Shown: positions 1 to 8,293 of the stretch, piece after piece
Layout of the letters: every line of letters begins with the position of its first letter
Position numbering within the stretch: position 1 is the stretch's first letter
From: Halobacterium noricense
GTDB lineage: Archaea; Halobacteriota; Halobacteria; Halobacteriales; Halobacteriaceae
Length of the DNA: 64,000 nt
Reading direction: 5' to 3'
Assembly: GCF_021233435.1 (NCBI RefSeq)
Contig: NZ_CP089469.1
Location: 248,001-312,000 of the forward strand
The notes under the pieces: generated by a model
The model's input: only the letters and a program-made list of their open reading frames with translations
Told to the model about the DNA's origin: nothing
Databases searched by the model: none
Made by a program: the position numbers and the translations under genes

Positions 1-63
1 AGTGCCAGTCTGTCAAGGGCCAGCCATCGATTCTTTCGATATTGCGATATGCGATGGCTTGCA

Positions 64-210
64 TCATGTTCGTTTCTCTCGGACGCCCTCGCGGTCACGA
101 GTCATGTCTTCGCAGTTCGGACATACACGTGGTTCGTCGATAGAGTCCGGGGTGAATACACGGACGTAGACGTCTGTGACGTGGCTGCCACAGTTCTGGC
201 ACTCCGGCAT
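64..210 (-). CDS. Small two-CxxC zinc-finger protein
   Basis: The frame encodes a 48-residue protein with two CxxC knuckles (ECQNC near the N terminus and CPNC about 25 residues later), the usual layout of tiny haloarchaeal zinc-binding proteins. The Met directly before PECQNC (position 210) is taken as start. In-frame Mets at 237 and 327 would add a tail with no family character. The Arg/Lys-rich C terminus suggests nucleic-acid binding, but the role is unknown. It resembles the family called DUF7563; that name is from memory and not verified. Confidence 0.6.
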   Translation of the reverse strand: MPECQNCGSHVTDVYVRVFTPDSIDEPRVCPNCEDMTRDREGVREKRT

Positions 211-505
211 ACCAGTAGCAGTCATCTTATCGGTCATAGGCTTTCTGTCAGCGACGAAACGAGCGAGTAGAACTGCAGAAGCGTCCACAACCCTTCCAGA
301 CTTAGTCTTGGGAAGCTCACAACTCAATACCTTGTCGCATAGATCGCCTGGCTATGGAGTGACCAATTTGGCGCTGTTGAAATCCTATTGATCAGATACT
401 ATGTTCGGTGAAACAGCCGGTAAGTGAGGATGCGAAGTAAGCACCGAGCTTTCTGTCAGGTGTCGATAATCGGGTGGTACTGTGTTGACTGCCGGGGCGC
501 ATCGC

Positions 506-1684
506 TCACCGGACCAGCGTTAGTCCCGAGGTCGTACCGCCGCGCACCACGAACCCGTCTTCAACCGCGACGAGACCATCAATCGTCCCAAGTCCGTACT
601 CCTCGCGTGACCACGTCGTTCGCTGGTCGCCCGTCTCTCGGTCGTAGAGCGTAATTCCGGTGTTCGTCCGGCCAAGCGCGATCCAATCATCACCGATGAG
701 AGGACGGCCAGTAACGATTCCAGTGTTCTTTTTCCAGCGTGTTACACCCGTCGCTGCGTCGAGGACGAAACTCGTACTGCCCATGCCTGCAGGGACGACC
801 ACGTCATCGCCATCGACGGCGAGGCCGGAGTGAATCTTCTCAACGCCGTCGAGTGACCGTGACCAGACCGTCTCCCCGCTGTGAGCATCAATCGCGTACA
901 CCGTTCCGCGATTGTCCGCAACCCAGACCGTCCCATCTTGAACGGAGGCCGACCCGACAATCTTCCCGAGTGAGAGATGCCACCGCTGTTCGCCGTCTAA
1001 ATCGTGACCGTAGATGTCACCAGTCCCATTAGCGTTCTCTGTGGTGTAGACGCCTGCATTATCGAGAGCTAGTGTGTCACCACCATTAGCACTCCATAGG
1101 CGGTCTCCAGTCCGCATGTCGATCGCAATCAGGGACGACCCAGCAAGGAAGACGGTCTCATCATGCGCCGCGACGGACGTCGCCTCCCGGCTCCCAGCAG
1201 TAACACGCCAATACCGGTCGCCAGTCCCCTGATCGAGCGCGTCCAGACGATTCAGTCCGGGGACAAAGGCGACCCCACAAGTAATCAGTGGCACTGCATC
1301 AACCTGTTCGTCGAGGTCGTACTTCCAGCGCGCCCCGTCTATTGGGGATTGGAGATCGACCGCGATGAGTCCACTAGCCACCGGAACGTATGCTGTACCG
1401 TCTGCGACTACTGGTAGTGCGGCGGCGAGTTCTTGTTGTCCGTCCTTGTGGATGCCGGCGAGGAGATCAACGGCGTCGGCGTCGGGAGCCGGGGGAGAGG
1501 TATCAGTGTGGCCGGTGCGACCGGAATCACCACCAGCGGTTGGCCACGTAGTGGGTGAATCGTCACAAGGGCCCTCTACAGTGGTATCGCTCTCGAAGTA
1601 GTCTCGAATACCCCCCAGACAGCCAGCCAAACTAGCAGAAGCGGCAGTACCGATGGTGGTCAGGAAGCGGCGTCTAGAGGGCAT
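506..1684 (-). CDS. Tat lipoprotein with PQQ-like beta-propeller repeats
   Basis: This 392-residue protein begins with a twin-arginine leader (RRRFL) followed by a lipobox ending in LAGC, so it is probably exported folded and lipid-anchored outside the membrane. The body carries repeated blades of the PQQ_2/quinoprotein type, recognisable as recurrent A-x-D-x-x-(S/T)-G-x-x-x-W units (for example AIDAHSGETVWS and AIDMRTGDRLWS). Such propellers are often extracellular scaffolds, and no catalytic quinone site can be asserted. It stands alone on the minus strand, with a degenerate repeat upstream of its start. Function unknown beyond exported beta-propeller. Confidence 0.8.
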   Translation of the reverse strand: MPSRRRFLTTIGTAASASLAGCLGGIRDYFESDTTVEGPCDDSPTTWPTAGGDSGRTGHTDTSPPAPDADAVDLLAGIHKDGQQELAAALPVVADGTAYVPVASGLIAVDLQSPIDGARWKYDLDEQVDAVPLITCGVAFVPGLNRLDALDQGTGDRYWRVTAGSREATSVAAHDETVFLAGSSLIAIDMRTGDRLWSANGGDTLALDNAGVYTTENANGTGDIYGHDLDGEQRWHLSLGKIVGSASVQDGTVWVADNRGTVYAIDAHSGETVWSRSLDGVEKIHSGLAVDGDDVVVPAGMGSTSFVLDAATGVTRWKKNTGIVTGRPLIGDDWIALGRTNTGITLYDRETGDQRTTWSREEYGLGTIDGLVAVEDGFVVRGGTTSGLTLVR

Positions 1685-1776
1685 TAGACGAATTTTGTAC
1701 GGCCAGCCATAATATTATTTGGCTGGGTCAAATTATCACTCGAAAACTGCTGGCCTAGGCGAGCCGGGCTGCAGAA

Positions 1777-1866
1777 TACACCTTCTGTACTTAGCGAAGC
1801 TATGCATCACATCGAGGCGGGTTCTTACCAGTAGATTCGGGTGAAACAATCGCTCAGTAGGAATGC
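1777..1866. repeat. Degenerate interspersed repeat, copy A
   Basis: About 85 bp here align with 2330-2421 at roughly two thirds identity by eye. They share CTGTACTTA at the start and TCAGTAGG near the end with similar spacing. The copy lies between two minus-strand genes. A weaker third relative may lie near 3299-3352. Nature unknown; it could be a decayed mobile element end or a shared untranslated region. Confidence 0.4.
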
Positions 1867-2271
1867 TTACTGATCGAGAATGAACGCTACTGTGAGGAGG
1901 CTAATTCCACCAAGAAGGGTCAAGAATGCACCTATCGCGGGGCTAAAGCCGGAAACGTTCATCAGCCGGACGATCCAAGCGAGACTGAGCACAACAACGA
2001 GTCCTGCAACCCCTATTGAAGTGATACGAATCCCCCGAGTGCCCGCCGATTGCCAGCCTAATGCGAACGCTCCGACGCCAGCGATGAGCGTATACTGGCC
2101 ATACACCGCAAGCCCAGACTCCAACCCCGGGAAGTACATGAAATTGAAGACTCCTGCTGGAATCCTCGTCCACGGAAGAAGTGACCCAACGACAACGACG
2201 ATTGCACAAACTGACTGAATTCGTGGACGAGTCAGGAGTGATGGAGTGTACCCGGAGACGCTCAGGCCCAT
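1867..2271 (-). CDS. Four-helix integral membrane protein, unknown function
   Basis: The 134-residue product shows about four hydrophobic segments (roughly residues 18-36, 55-75, 80-100 and 110-130) with short polar loops and no long soluble domain. No catalytic motif is visible. The high GC at third codon positions and the absence of a better overlapping frame support it as real. Flanking degenerate repeats on both sides suggest the gene sits in a rearranged stretch. It cannot be assigned to a family from sequence inspection. Confidence 0.6.
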   Translation of the reverse strand: MGLSVSGYTPSLLTRPRIQSVCAIVVVVGSLLPWTRIPAGVFNFMYFPGLESGLAVYGQYTLIAGVGAFALGWQSAGTRGIRITSIGVAGLVVVLSLAWIVRLMNVSGFSPAIGAFLTLLGGISLLTVAFILDQ

Positions 2272-2329
2272 ACGAAGGCTACGTCCATCTGATAAATAAT
2301 GATTCCGCTACCGTTAGCGTTCAGTAGTT

Positions 2330-2421
2330 CCTCTGTACTTATCGAAACGTCGCACCACAGCGAGCGGATTCTCACGAGTTGGATTGAGTGGAGCAGCCGA
2401 TCAGTAGGGGTGCGATCTACC
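2330..2421. repeat. Degenerate interspersed repeat, copy B
   Basis: Second copy of the repeat seen at 1777-1866, here between a minus-strand membrane protein gene and a plus-strand lipoprotein gene. The shared blocks CTGTACTTA, CGAG and TCAGTAGG keep their order and spacing. Confidence 0.4.
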
Positions 2422-2456
2422 CAGAAGACACTTGCTGAACATGTTCTAATTCAGTA

Positions 2457-3029
2457 GTGGTGCCCTCTAACCGGTCTCGTCGTGCCATCCTTGCGAGTGT
2501 CGGGAGCGTATTGCTTGCCGGCTGTAGCGCCACCTCACCCACTGGGTCAACCACTCAGGACACTCCAAATTCAACCACGCCCGCTCCCTCCTCCCCGCCG
2601 TCGTGTTCAGGGTCTGGCGAGGTGACTCTCACCGCTGAAAACGAGGTGTTTACCGTCGAGGAGACGTACGACGGGTTCGAGTTCACGCTCCACAATCAGA
2701 CGACGGCTTCGCTGACGATTACGCGGACGAAGGCGTGGGAAATCGAGAGACGCACATCTGATGGCTGGGAACAAGTCGCAACGGAGGGCGGTGTCGCGGA
2801 CGGTGAGACTCGGACGCTGGACTGTGGCGAGGAACACTCGTGGCATCTCGCCCTCTTCGAACATCCGACGCCACCAGGTCGCAAGACCACGTACCTATTT
2901 CAGAATCTCTCCGAGGGACGGTACAAATTCTCGGTAACAGGGAATCTCGAAACTGGCGTGGAGATTACTCGTGAAACCCAGTTCAAGGTGCAGAGACAAC
3001 TACCACCACAGACCAAGACTGAGGAATAA
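2457..3029 (+). CDS. Lipoprotein with one Ig-like domain
   Basis: A 190-residue exported lipoprotein. The N terminus has a twin-Arg type leader (SRRAIL) and a lipobox ending LLAGC, followed by a Thr/Ser/Pro-rich linker. Residues about 55-170 form a beta-rich domain resembling intracellular-proteinase-inhibitor or Ig-like domains. Its order is a VEETYDGFEFTLHN-type strand, a W-E-x-x-x-x-x-G-W-E-x-V block, then G-R-Y-K-F-S-V-T-G near the end. Two adjacent GTG codons (2457 and 2460) can start it. The role is unknown; such domains often mediate extracellular binding. Confidence 0.7.
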   Translation: MVPSNRSRRAILASVGSVLLAGCSATSPTGSTTQDTPNSTTPAPSSPPSCSGSGEVTLTAENEVFTVEETYDGFEFTLHNQTTASLTITRTKAWEIERRTSDGWEQVATEGGVADGETRTLDCGEEHSWHLALFEHPTPPGRKTTYLFQNLSEGRYKFSVTGNLETGVEITRETQFKVQRQLPPQTKTEE

Positions 3030-3100
3030 CCTCGCCTATCTGAACACTGCCGAACGAATAGGCCCCCAAATATTCCCCTCGTCAGCGACAATCCCTTGGT

Positions 3101-3271
3101 ATGGTTGAGTACTGTGATAAGTGTGGGACGGAACTTGGCTCATCCCAGGAACGCCACCAGCGGTACCGAATCGAGCATCCGTCGGATTCGGTCGAGACAC
3201 TGGAAGGGCGTCTGTGTTCGGATTGTTTCTGGGAGCTCAAAGAGTGGCTCGAAACGGAGGAGGTCACGTAA
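3101..3271 (+). CDS. Small zinc-finger protein (56 aa)
   Basis: An ATG-started frame of 56 residues with CDKC near the start and CSDC near residue 40, a two-knuckle zinc ribbon. The C terminus is a short acidic helix. It sits just upstream of the tbp gene on the same strand. Codon usage is typical of the region (GAG, GTC, TCG). Possible roles include protein-protein or nucleic-acid contact in regulation; nothing more specific can be seen. Confidence 0.6.
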   Translation: MVEYCDKCGTELGSSQERHQRYRIEHPSDSVETLEGRLCSDCFWELKEWLETEEVT

Positions 3272-3408
3272 CGGCGTTCCACTGATTGAGCGATACAGCG
3301 TCTGTCCTTACCAATCTACGCTCGGATCTAGTAGCCGTTGAGGGTCTCACCAGCGCCACATATTCCCACCCGCCGTACTTTAAGTGAGTTGTCCGACGAA
3401 TACTCTGT

Positions 3409-3969
3409 ATGAGCACGCTCGCGGACACAATCCAAATCGAGAATGTCGTTGCATCCAGTGATATCGGCCAAGAACTCGCCCTCGACCAACTCGCCACAGA
3501 CCTTCCCGGCGCCGAGTACAACCCCGAGGACTTCCCGGGAATCGTCTACCGCCTCCAGGAGCCGAAATCAGCCACGCTGATCTTCCGCTCGGGCAAAGTC
3601 GTCTGCACCGGCGCGCAAAGCGTCGACGACGTCCACGAAGCTCTCGGCATCGTTTTCGATGACATCCGCGAGTTAGGGATCGATGTCGCGAGTAATCCGC
3701 CGATTGAGGTGCAGAATATCGTCTCCAGCGCCAACCTCAAGCAATCACTGAACTTGAACGCAATCGCAATCGGGCTCGGCCTAGAGCAAATCGAGTACGA
3801 ACCCGAACAGTTCCCCGGCCTCGTTTATCGACTCGATGAACCCGATGTCGTCGTTCTCTTGTTTGGCAGTGGGAAACTCGTGATTACTGGCGCAAATGAA
3901 TCTGAGGACGCCCAGCACGCGCTGGCACACGTCAAAGACCGCCTCACCGAACTCGGCTTGCTTGAGTAA
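3409..3969 (+). CDS. tbp: TATA-box binding protein
   Basis: A 186-residue TBP with the normal archaeal length and the two-fold repeat. Each half has an IEN/VQN-VVAS/VSSA motif, then FPG-(I/L)-VYRL and a G-K-(V/L)-V-(C/I)-TGA strand (residues about 8-95 and 98-186). It binds TATA elements and recruits TFB and RNA polymerase. Haloarchaea commonly carry several tbp genes, and plasmid-borne copies may direct subsets of promoters. Two tfb genes lie in the same window (33.6 and 56.2 kb), so a TBP/TFB pair specific to the element is possible. No defect is visible. Confidence 0.95.
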   Translation: MSTLADTIQIENVVASSDIGQELALDQLATDLPGAEYNPEDFPGIVYRLQEPKSATLIFRSGKVVCTGAQSVDDVHEALGIVFDDIRELGIDVASNPPIEVQNIVSSANLKQSLNLNAIAIGLGLEQIEYEPEQFPGLVYRLDEPDVVVLLFGSGKLVITGANESEDAQHALAHVKDRLTELGLLE

Positions 3970-4061
3970 TCCCCCGTTTATAGAACGACTACCACGCGAA
4001 AGGAGCTGTGTTGCTGGGGCGAGTGGCATCCACCTGTCCCTGATCGCTGAGAACAGGGGTG

Positions 4062-4343
4062 TTACTCGCTGAAGTCGACGTACTGGGATTCCCAGTCACG
4101 ACGAGCAGCAATTTCACGGCGGCCACGCTGTGTGAGCGTGTACACGTTCGTGCGTTTGTCGAGTTCGCCCTTCTCGACGAGGCCTTTGTCGACGAGGCCA
4201 TCGAGATTCGGATAGAGTCGGCCGTGATTGATGTCTTGCTCGTAGTAGTCCTCAAGTTCGTCCTTAACTGCGAGCCCATGTGGTTCGTCAAGCCCGGCGA
4301 TCACATACAAGATGTCCCGCTGGAATCCAGTTAAATCGTGCAT
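4062..4343 (-). CDS. PadR family transcriptional regulator
   Basis: A 93-residue winged-helix protein. The signature of PadR proteins is clear: an N-terminal L-T-x-F-Q-R-D-I-L helix, then GLAVKDELE, GRLYPNLDGLVDKGLVEKG and the wing Y-T-L-T-x-x-G. PadR regulators bind DNA as dimers and often respond to small molecules or stress. It faces the tbp gene tail to tail and is divergent from the small histone-like gene at 4481, so it may act on that intergenic region. Confidence 0.85.
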   Translation of the reverse strand: MHDLTGFQRDILYVIAGLDEPHGLAVKDELEDYYEQDINHGRLYPNLDGLVDKGLVEKGELDKRTNVYTLTQRGRREIAARRDWESQYVDFSE

Positions 4344-4480
4344 TCGTCTATTTCTCTTCTTTTCGCGGGTTGATTAAGTGTTCTCTGGTGCTCAGTGGAG
4401 AATATGCGATACGACGAGGTGAGAATTCCGCGTGAGAACTTCGAACCTTTATCTGGTGGGCGGGCGAAACCTGCGATGGA

Positions 4481-4648
4481 ATGTCTGACCTCATCGTCAA
4501 AGCAGCCGTGAAGGACGAACTTTCGGAGCACAACGTCTCGGCCGATTTCTACGACGCCCTCAACGAGGAAGTCGCTGAACTGCTCGATGACGCCGCCGAC
4601 CGTGCCGAAGCGAACAACCGGAAGACGGTCCAGCCTCGCGACCTGTAG
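4481..4648 (+). CDS. Small histone-fold-like protein (DUF1931 type)
   Basis: A 55-residue protein that begins MSDLIVKAAVK and ends KTVQPRDL. The pattern of a first helix ending in NVSADFYDAL and a long helix EEVAELLDDAADRAEANNRK followed by T-V-x-P-R-D-L matches the haloarchaeal small proteins labelled DUF1931. Those proteins resemble the end of a histone fold, where the R-K-T-V-x-x-x-D element is typical. It is probably a DNA-associated protein or dimerising scaffold. A good ATG follows an AT-rich stretch, and the PadR gene is divergent. Confidence 0.75.
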   Translation: MSDLIVKAAVKDELSEHNVSADFYDALNEEVAELLDDAADRAEANNRKTVQPRDL

Positions 4649-4722
4649 GCCTGTGTAACGCAGCCAACCCGGCACTCGAACGTAGCTTTTTGAGGTTCCT
4701 GTTCAGAAGTTAGGAAACGGAG

Positions 4723-5775
4723 ATGGCGGACGCACCGGATACCGAACGGCAGGCGGTCGAACCCGATGCGAGAGAGGTCCTTAGCGTGTCCCAGCTGAAC
4801 GACCGGATCGCGTCGGTCGTCCAGGACACGCCTGCTCTCAACGGCGTCCGCTGTATTGGCGAGGTCACCGACCTGCACCAGAACAGTACGGCGCTCTACT
4901 TCACGCTCACCGACGGCGACGCCGAGCTCCCCGGTATGATCTGGGCGAACCGTTACCGGGAGATGGACGCCGACCTCGAGGACGGGACCGAAGTCATCCT
5001 CGAGGGCGATATCGACTACTGGGTCGAAGGTGGGAAAATCGATCTCAAACCGTGGGAGGTGATCGTCGTCGGCAACGGCGACCAAGCGGCTGCCGTCGAG
5101 CGACTGCGAAGCGAACTCGAAGAGCGTGGCTGGTTTGATGACGAGCAGAAACAGCAACCGCCGGCGTTCCCGGAACGAATCGGCGTCGTCACGTCCTTTC
5201 GAGGAGACGCCCGGTACGACATCCAGAACGAGATCCACGGACAGGACCCCACCGTCAACATCCTGGTGAAGGACGCAACCGTCCAAGGATCGAACGCGCC
5301 GACGTCCATCGCGAACGGCATCCACCATCTCGACCGCTCGGAGGACGTCGACGCCATCATCGTCGGCCGTGGCGGTGGGAGCGATTCGAACCTCCAAGCC
5401 TTCAACACCGAACGGGTCGCGGAGGCGATCTTCACCGCGAATACCCCGATGGTCACGGCGATTGGACACACCGATGACCGGCTCATCGCGGATCAGGTGG
5501 CGGACGTCGCGACGATCACGCCGACCGCCGCCGGCGAGTATATCGCGAACTCCCGGAATGACTTTCTCGCCAGCGAGATCGAGCCGCTAGAGCAGCAACT
5601 TGACGCTACGTACGAGACCTTCCAGCAGGAGCACGAACACGAGGCGAAACTGGCAGAGGCTGTCGAGGAGGTGACGGCACCAGAGGGTCTTCCGCCAGTC
5701 TACTACAAGGCCGCTATTGCCGTGCTTCTGGTGCTGTTGCTGCTCATCACTGCGCTCTGGCTGGGGGTGATCTAA
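4723..5775 (+). CDS. xseA: Exodeoxyribonuclease VII large subunit-like, membrane-anchored
   Basis: 350 residues. The N-terminal OB-fold (about 20-115, LSVSQLNDRI ... LYFTLTD) and the catalytic core (about 145-285) match XseA. The core shows IGVVTSFRGDARYDI, then DAIIVGRGGGS and VTAIGHTDDRLIADQVAD. ExoVII degrades single-stranded DNA to oligonucleotides. The C terminus departs from bacterial XseA. Instead of the long helical stalk it has a short helix and then about 22 hydrophobic residues (325-348), a likely membrane anchor. The small subunit gene follows two bases after the stop but is interrupted by an IS, so the complex may be non-functional. Confidence 0.85.
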   Translation: MADAPDTERQAVEPDAREVLSVSQLNDRIASVVQDTPALNGVRCIGEVTDLHQNSTALYFTLTDGDAELPGMIWANRYREMDADLEDGTEVILEGDIDYWVEGGKIDLKPWEVIVVGNGDQAAAVERLRSELEERGWFDDEQKQQPPAFPERIGVVTSFRGDARYDIQNEIHGQDPTVNILVKDATVQGSNAPTSIANGIHHLDRSEDVDAIIVGRGGGSDSNLQAFNTERVAEAIFTANTPMVTAIGHTDDRLIADQVADVATITPTAAGEYIANSRNDFLASEIEPLEQQLDATYETFQQEHEHEAKLAEAVEEVTAPEGLPPVYYKAAIAVLLVLLLLITALWLGVI

Positions 5776-5830
5776 GCGTGGCAAAAGATCCCGAAATCCA
5801 CGATCGGGTGAGTCGCGTCGAGGAGATTAT

Positions 5831-7219
5831 CAGTACCTCACAAAGCATCGCCGGCTAATCCGACTTGAGCCATCTGTTCTGTTGTGGTGAGTCGTCGATC
5901 ACGGTTGAGCAACGCTGATCGAAGGCGGAGCTGTCGCTGTCGGCGGCGCTCAGCCGCCGACGCGACAGCGTTGCCACTTGCGGAGACGCCGTACTCGGTG
6001 GGTGACTACCGGTGGAACCGGTCGTCTGGTGGCCGGTTCGCGGGGACGGCCCGACGCACCGCGAGGGCCGTCCACGCTGCCCGTCGAACCATATTCACGA
6101 ACTCCTTGTACGGCCACCACCAGAGGCGACGCCCGCCTCGGCGCGGCGTCGCCACGTATTCGTAGTGCAGATACCGCCACGTGTTCTGCAACAGCAGACT
6201 CACCACGACGTACAGCAGTCTCACCGTGGAGTCTCGCGTCGTTGTCGTCGCTATCGCTTGCTCAGACAACCGATAGCTCGACTCGATACCGAACCGTTTC
6301 GAGTAGTGGTATCGAGCGTCGCGTGGATTCTCGATGAACGGCGCGTCAGCGGCGTAGCCGTGACGCGCCACGCCGTGCTCGTCGTACCGTCCGTTCAGGT
6401 ACGTACAGTCGATGTAGACGGGAAACTCGACGGTCCAGCTGTGACCGTCGAGTTTCCCCGTCAGATCGTGTTGGATGACGCGACTCCACCCTTCCGAGAG
6501 TTCCTGCTGAATCGCTTCACCCCACCGGATGATCGGGACAACGTAGGCGTAGTTGTGCGTCTGTAACAGCGTGAGACACTTGCTGTCGTAGAATCCGCGA
6601 TCAAGATAGACGGCCTTGACCTCGGTGTCAAGGCCGTCGAGTACACCAAGGAACTCAGCGAGGACGCTGCTGGCGGTGTCGCCGTCTTCGAGACGGCGCA
6701 CCGCCAGCGTGTAGCGTTTGTTCTTCACACGCGCGTAGAGTGTGGCGTAGGCGTGGAATGCGGTGGTTCCACGCTTGGCTTCCGAGTGATAGAGGTTCTC
6801 CGTGTCGTCTTCATCACCGTAGTAGGGCCGCAGGTGGAGGTCTGCGCAGACCTCCACCTGCTCGGGGAGCAGTTCGACGATGTCTCGGCGAAGAAGCGTG
6901 TTAGCGACGCGTTCGAGCCGTTCCGGCTCGAACTTCGTCCGTAGATGATAGAGAATCGTGTTCGCCGATGGGGAGTCTTCACTGGAGTTGCACAGCGTCG
7001 AGATCGAGGTCCCGTCGGCGGTCGCGCCGACGAGGACCTCGTAGATGTCCTCTGCACCGATTTCAGCGTTGTTGGCGAGGTTGAGAGAAACTTCCTCGTC
7101 AAGGCAGTTGACGAGGAAGTTAAGGAGCTGGTCCTCGTGAATCTCACTGTCTGCTTGCTGGGTCGTAGACACACCTTCAGCAAGCAGACGTTCTAACTAA
7201 GCGGCTTTGTGATGTACTG
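5831..7219 (-). mobile_element. ISH3-family insertion sequence, 1389 bp, intact
   Basis: The ends are inverted repeats, CAGTACCTCACAAAGC at 5831-5846 and its complement with one mismatch at 7204-7219. The 5-bp direct repeats ATTAT flank it at 5826-5830 and 7220-7224. The length and the single transposase gene fit the ISH3 family. The target is the xseB gene. Between the left end and the transposase stop lie about 150 bp of non-coding sequence. Near-perfect ends, a complete transposase and intact target duplication suggest recent insertion. Confidence 0.9.
6006..7172 (-). CDS. ISH3-family transposase
   Basis: 388 residues, the usual full length for ISH3 transposases. The DDE core is visible: an early Asp in the ADLHLRPYYGDED segment, an Asp in KAVYLDRGFYDS, and a Y-x2-R-x3-E pattern in HYSKRFGIESSYRLSEQA, the YREK-type signature of IS4-related transposases. 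Its start lies about 30 bp inside the right inverted repeat, on the strand opposite to xseB. No frameshift is seen, so the element is probably active. Confidence 0.9.
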   Translation of the reverse strand: MSTTQQADSEIHEDQLLNFLVNCLDEEVSLNLANNAEIGAEDIYEVLVGATADGTSISTLCNSSEDSPSANTILYHLRTKFEPERLERVANTLLRRDIVELLPEQVEVCADLHLRPYYGDEDDTENLYHSEAKRGTTAFHAYATLYARVKNKRYTLAVRRLEDGDTASSVLAEFLGVLDGLDTEVKAVYLDRGFYDSKCLTLLQTHNYAYVVPIIRWGEAIQQELSEGWSRVIQHDLTGKLDGHSWTVEFPVYIDCTYLNGRYDEHGVARHGYAADAPFIENPRDARYHYSKRFGIESSYRLSEQAIATTTTRDSTVRLLYVVVSLLLQNTWRYLHYEYVATPRRGGRRLWWWPYKEFVNMVRRAAWTALAVRRAVPANRPPDDRFHR

Positions 7220-7372
7220 ATTATTGAGCAACTCCACGCGGACGAGTGCAATCTCGATGAAGGCACAGCACTCCACGAGGAAGGCCAGGAGCTCTTGACT
7301 GAGGTGCGAGAAATCCTCGACGAGGGAAGTGGAGAAGTTGTGGAGCTCGAGTAAGCGAGCTGATTCTCAGAG

Positions 7373-7413
7373 TTAACCAACAGATCCCACATCTCTCGGC
7401 AAATGTTGGTTAA
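7373..7413. promoter_or_regulatory. Dyad TTAACCAACA-N21-TGTTGGTTAA, copy 1
   Basis: Perfect 10-bp inverted arms at 7373-7382 and 7404-7413. An AT-rich tract (TTAATAAG) that could hold a TATA element follows. The RHH gene opening the transfer operon lies about 150 bp downstream. Copies with the same arms and nearly the same spacing occur at 24455-24496 and 36604-36649. Confidence 0.65.
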
Positions 7414-7560
7414 ACCTTTTCTACGAGATTAATAAGTAATTCTATTATTATTCTCCCAACAAATTTGCACTACTTACTGACCAGAAAGCATTTAGGCATC
7501 ATCCAGCTACGCCGCCAATATGTACCGGGACTCAGCCAGGGCACACCCATACCCACATGG

Positions 7561-7839
7561 ATGATTACGAGGTCAGTCACCATCGAGGACATCGATGATC
7601 TGTACCTGATGTGGAACGACCACATCAACGCCTCCGCCCTCTACCGCCGCGCTCTCCGCGAGGAAATGGACGTTCGCGGTGTTGATCCCGATGAACTCCG
7701 CGACCTCCTCGAACGGGCCCGCGAGCAGGGCTACACACTCGAAGAGATCGCAGAGGACACCAACCGATTCGACGACCTCCAGTCGCTCGTTGAAGACGAG
7801 CAGAGCCAGCCACCGACTGGAGATGCCGCCGATGATTAA
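7561..7839 (+). CDS. Ribbon-helix-helix (CopG-like) regulator
   Basis: From the ATG at 7561 the product is 92 residues. The first 35 residues read as an RHH domain: a basic beta strand (TRSVTIEDI), a helix, then a second helix in NASALYRRALREEM with the Arg-Ala-Leu-x-Glu pattern typical of CopG proteins. The rest is acidic and helical. An upstream in-frame start at 7465 would add 32 residues that look non-coding. It opens the transfer operon directly downstream of a dyad and is a good candidate for its autoregulator. Confidence 0.55.
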   Translation: MITRSVTIEDIDDLYLMWNDHINASALYRRALREEMDVRGVDPDELRDLLERAREQGYTLEEIAEDTNRFDDLQSLVEDEQSQPPTGDAADD

Positions 7840-7845
7840 CCCGCT

Positions 7846-8265
7846 ATGTCACCGGATCAGACTCCCTCCGACCCTGAGCGTAGTACCGACACCGAGTCAC
7901 TACTGACGGGCAGGATTCCCCGACAAGCCGCGCTGACGTTCGTCCTCCTGGGCCTGTTCGCTGTCGAGCCAGTTGCCGCTCAGGACAACGCTGTCTGTAG
8001 CGCGGACAACCTCCCAAGTATGATTGAGGGATTCTTCCAGCTGACGACAGCGCTGGGGATCGTTGGCCTCGCTATCGTCTGGCAGGCTGATTCTCTCATC
8101 GAGATGTTTACCCTCAATCCCGATCAGAAGAAGGGGCTCAAGCGCCACAAGCGCTCCGCGATGAAGTCCACAGTCGTCCTCGTCGTCCTCGGCCCACTGT
8201 ACACGGTCGCCGGGTCGATGATGAACCTGCCACTCGCGACGTGCGTTGACCTCGTTCCCTGGTAA
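7846..8265 (+). CDS. Pilin-like small membrane protein (VirB2/TrbC position)
   Basis: 139 residues. A hydrophobic signal segment (about 30-50) ends near AVEPVAAQ, and two further membrane helices follow (about 65-88 and 108-130) with a basic loop RHKRSAMK between them. Small two-helix exported proteins at the start of conjugation operons are typical of VirB2/TrbC pilins. The position, six bases after the RHH gene and before the VirB6/B3/B4-like genes, supports that reading, but sequence similarity alone cannot prove it. A C-terminal Cys pairs with one near residue 50, perhaps as a disulfide. Confidence 0.5.
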   Translation: MSPDQTPSDPERSTDTESLLTGRIPRQAALTFVLLGLFAVEPVAAQDNAVCSADNLPSMIEGFFQLTTALGIVGLAIVWQADSLIEMFTLNPDQKKGLKRHKRSAMKSTVVLVVLGPLYTVAGSMMNLPLATCVDLVPW

Positions 8266-8293
8266 CCACCCCGCAGTCCCCGTTGCGAGCCCT

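Larger units (their letters stand above)
5778..7354 (+). pseudogene. xseB: Exonuclease VII small subunit, split by an ISH3-type insertion
   Basis: The first 17 codons from a GTG at 5778 read an XseB-like N terminus (AKDPEIHDRVSRVEEII). The frame then enters the IS and stops at 5858. Removing the element plus one target copy (5831-7224) rejoins the reading frame exactly. It continues EQLHADECNLDEGTALHEEG and ends at 7354 in VVELE, giving an intact small subunit of about 60 residues. This shows a simple recent disruption rather than decay. Loss of the small subunit probably inactivates or alters ExoVII. Confidence 0.85.

Noticed and set aside
4549-5469. Minus-strand frame of 306 codons opposite xseA
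   Set aside because: It mirrors the plus-strand XseA coding frame. The plus frame has clear catalytic and OB-fold motifs while this one has none.
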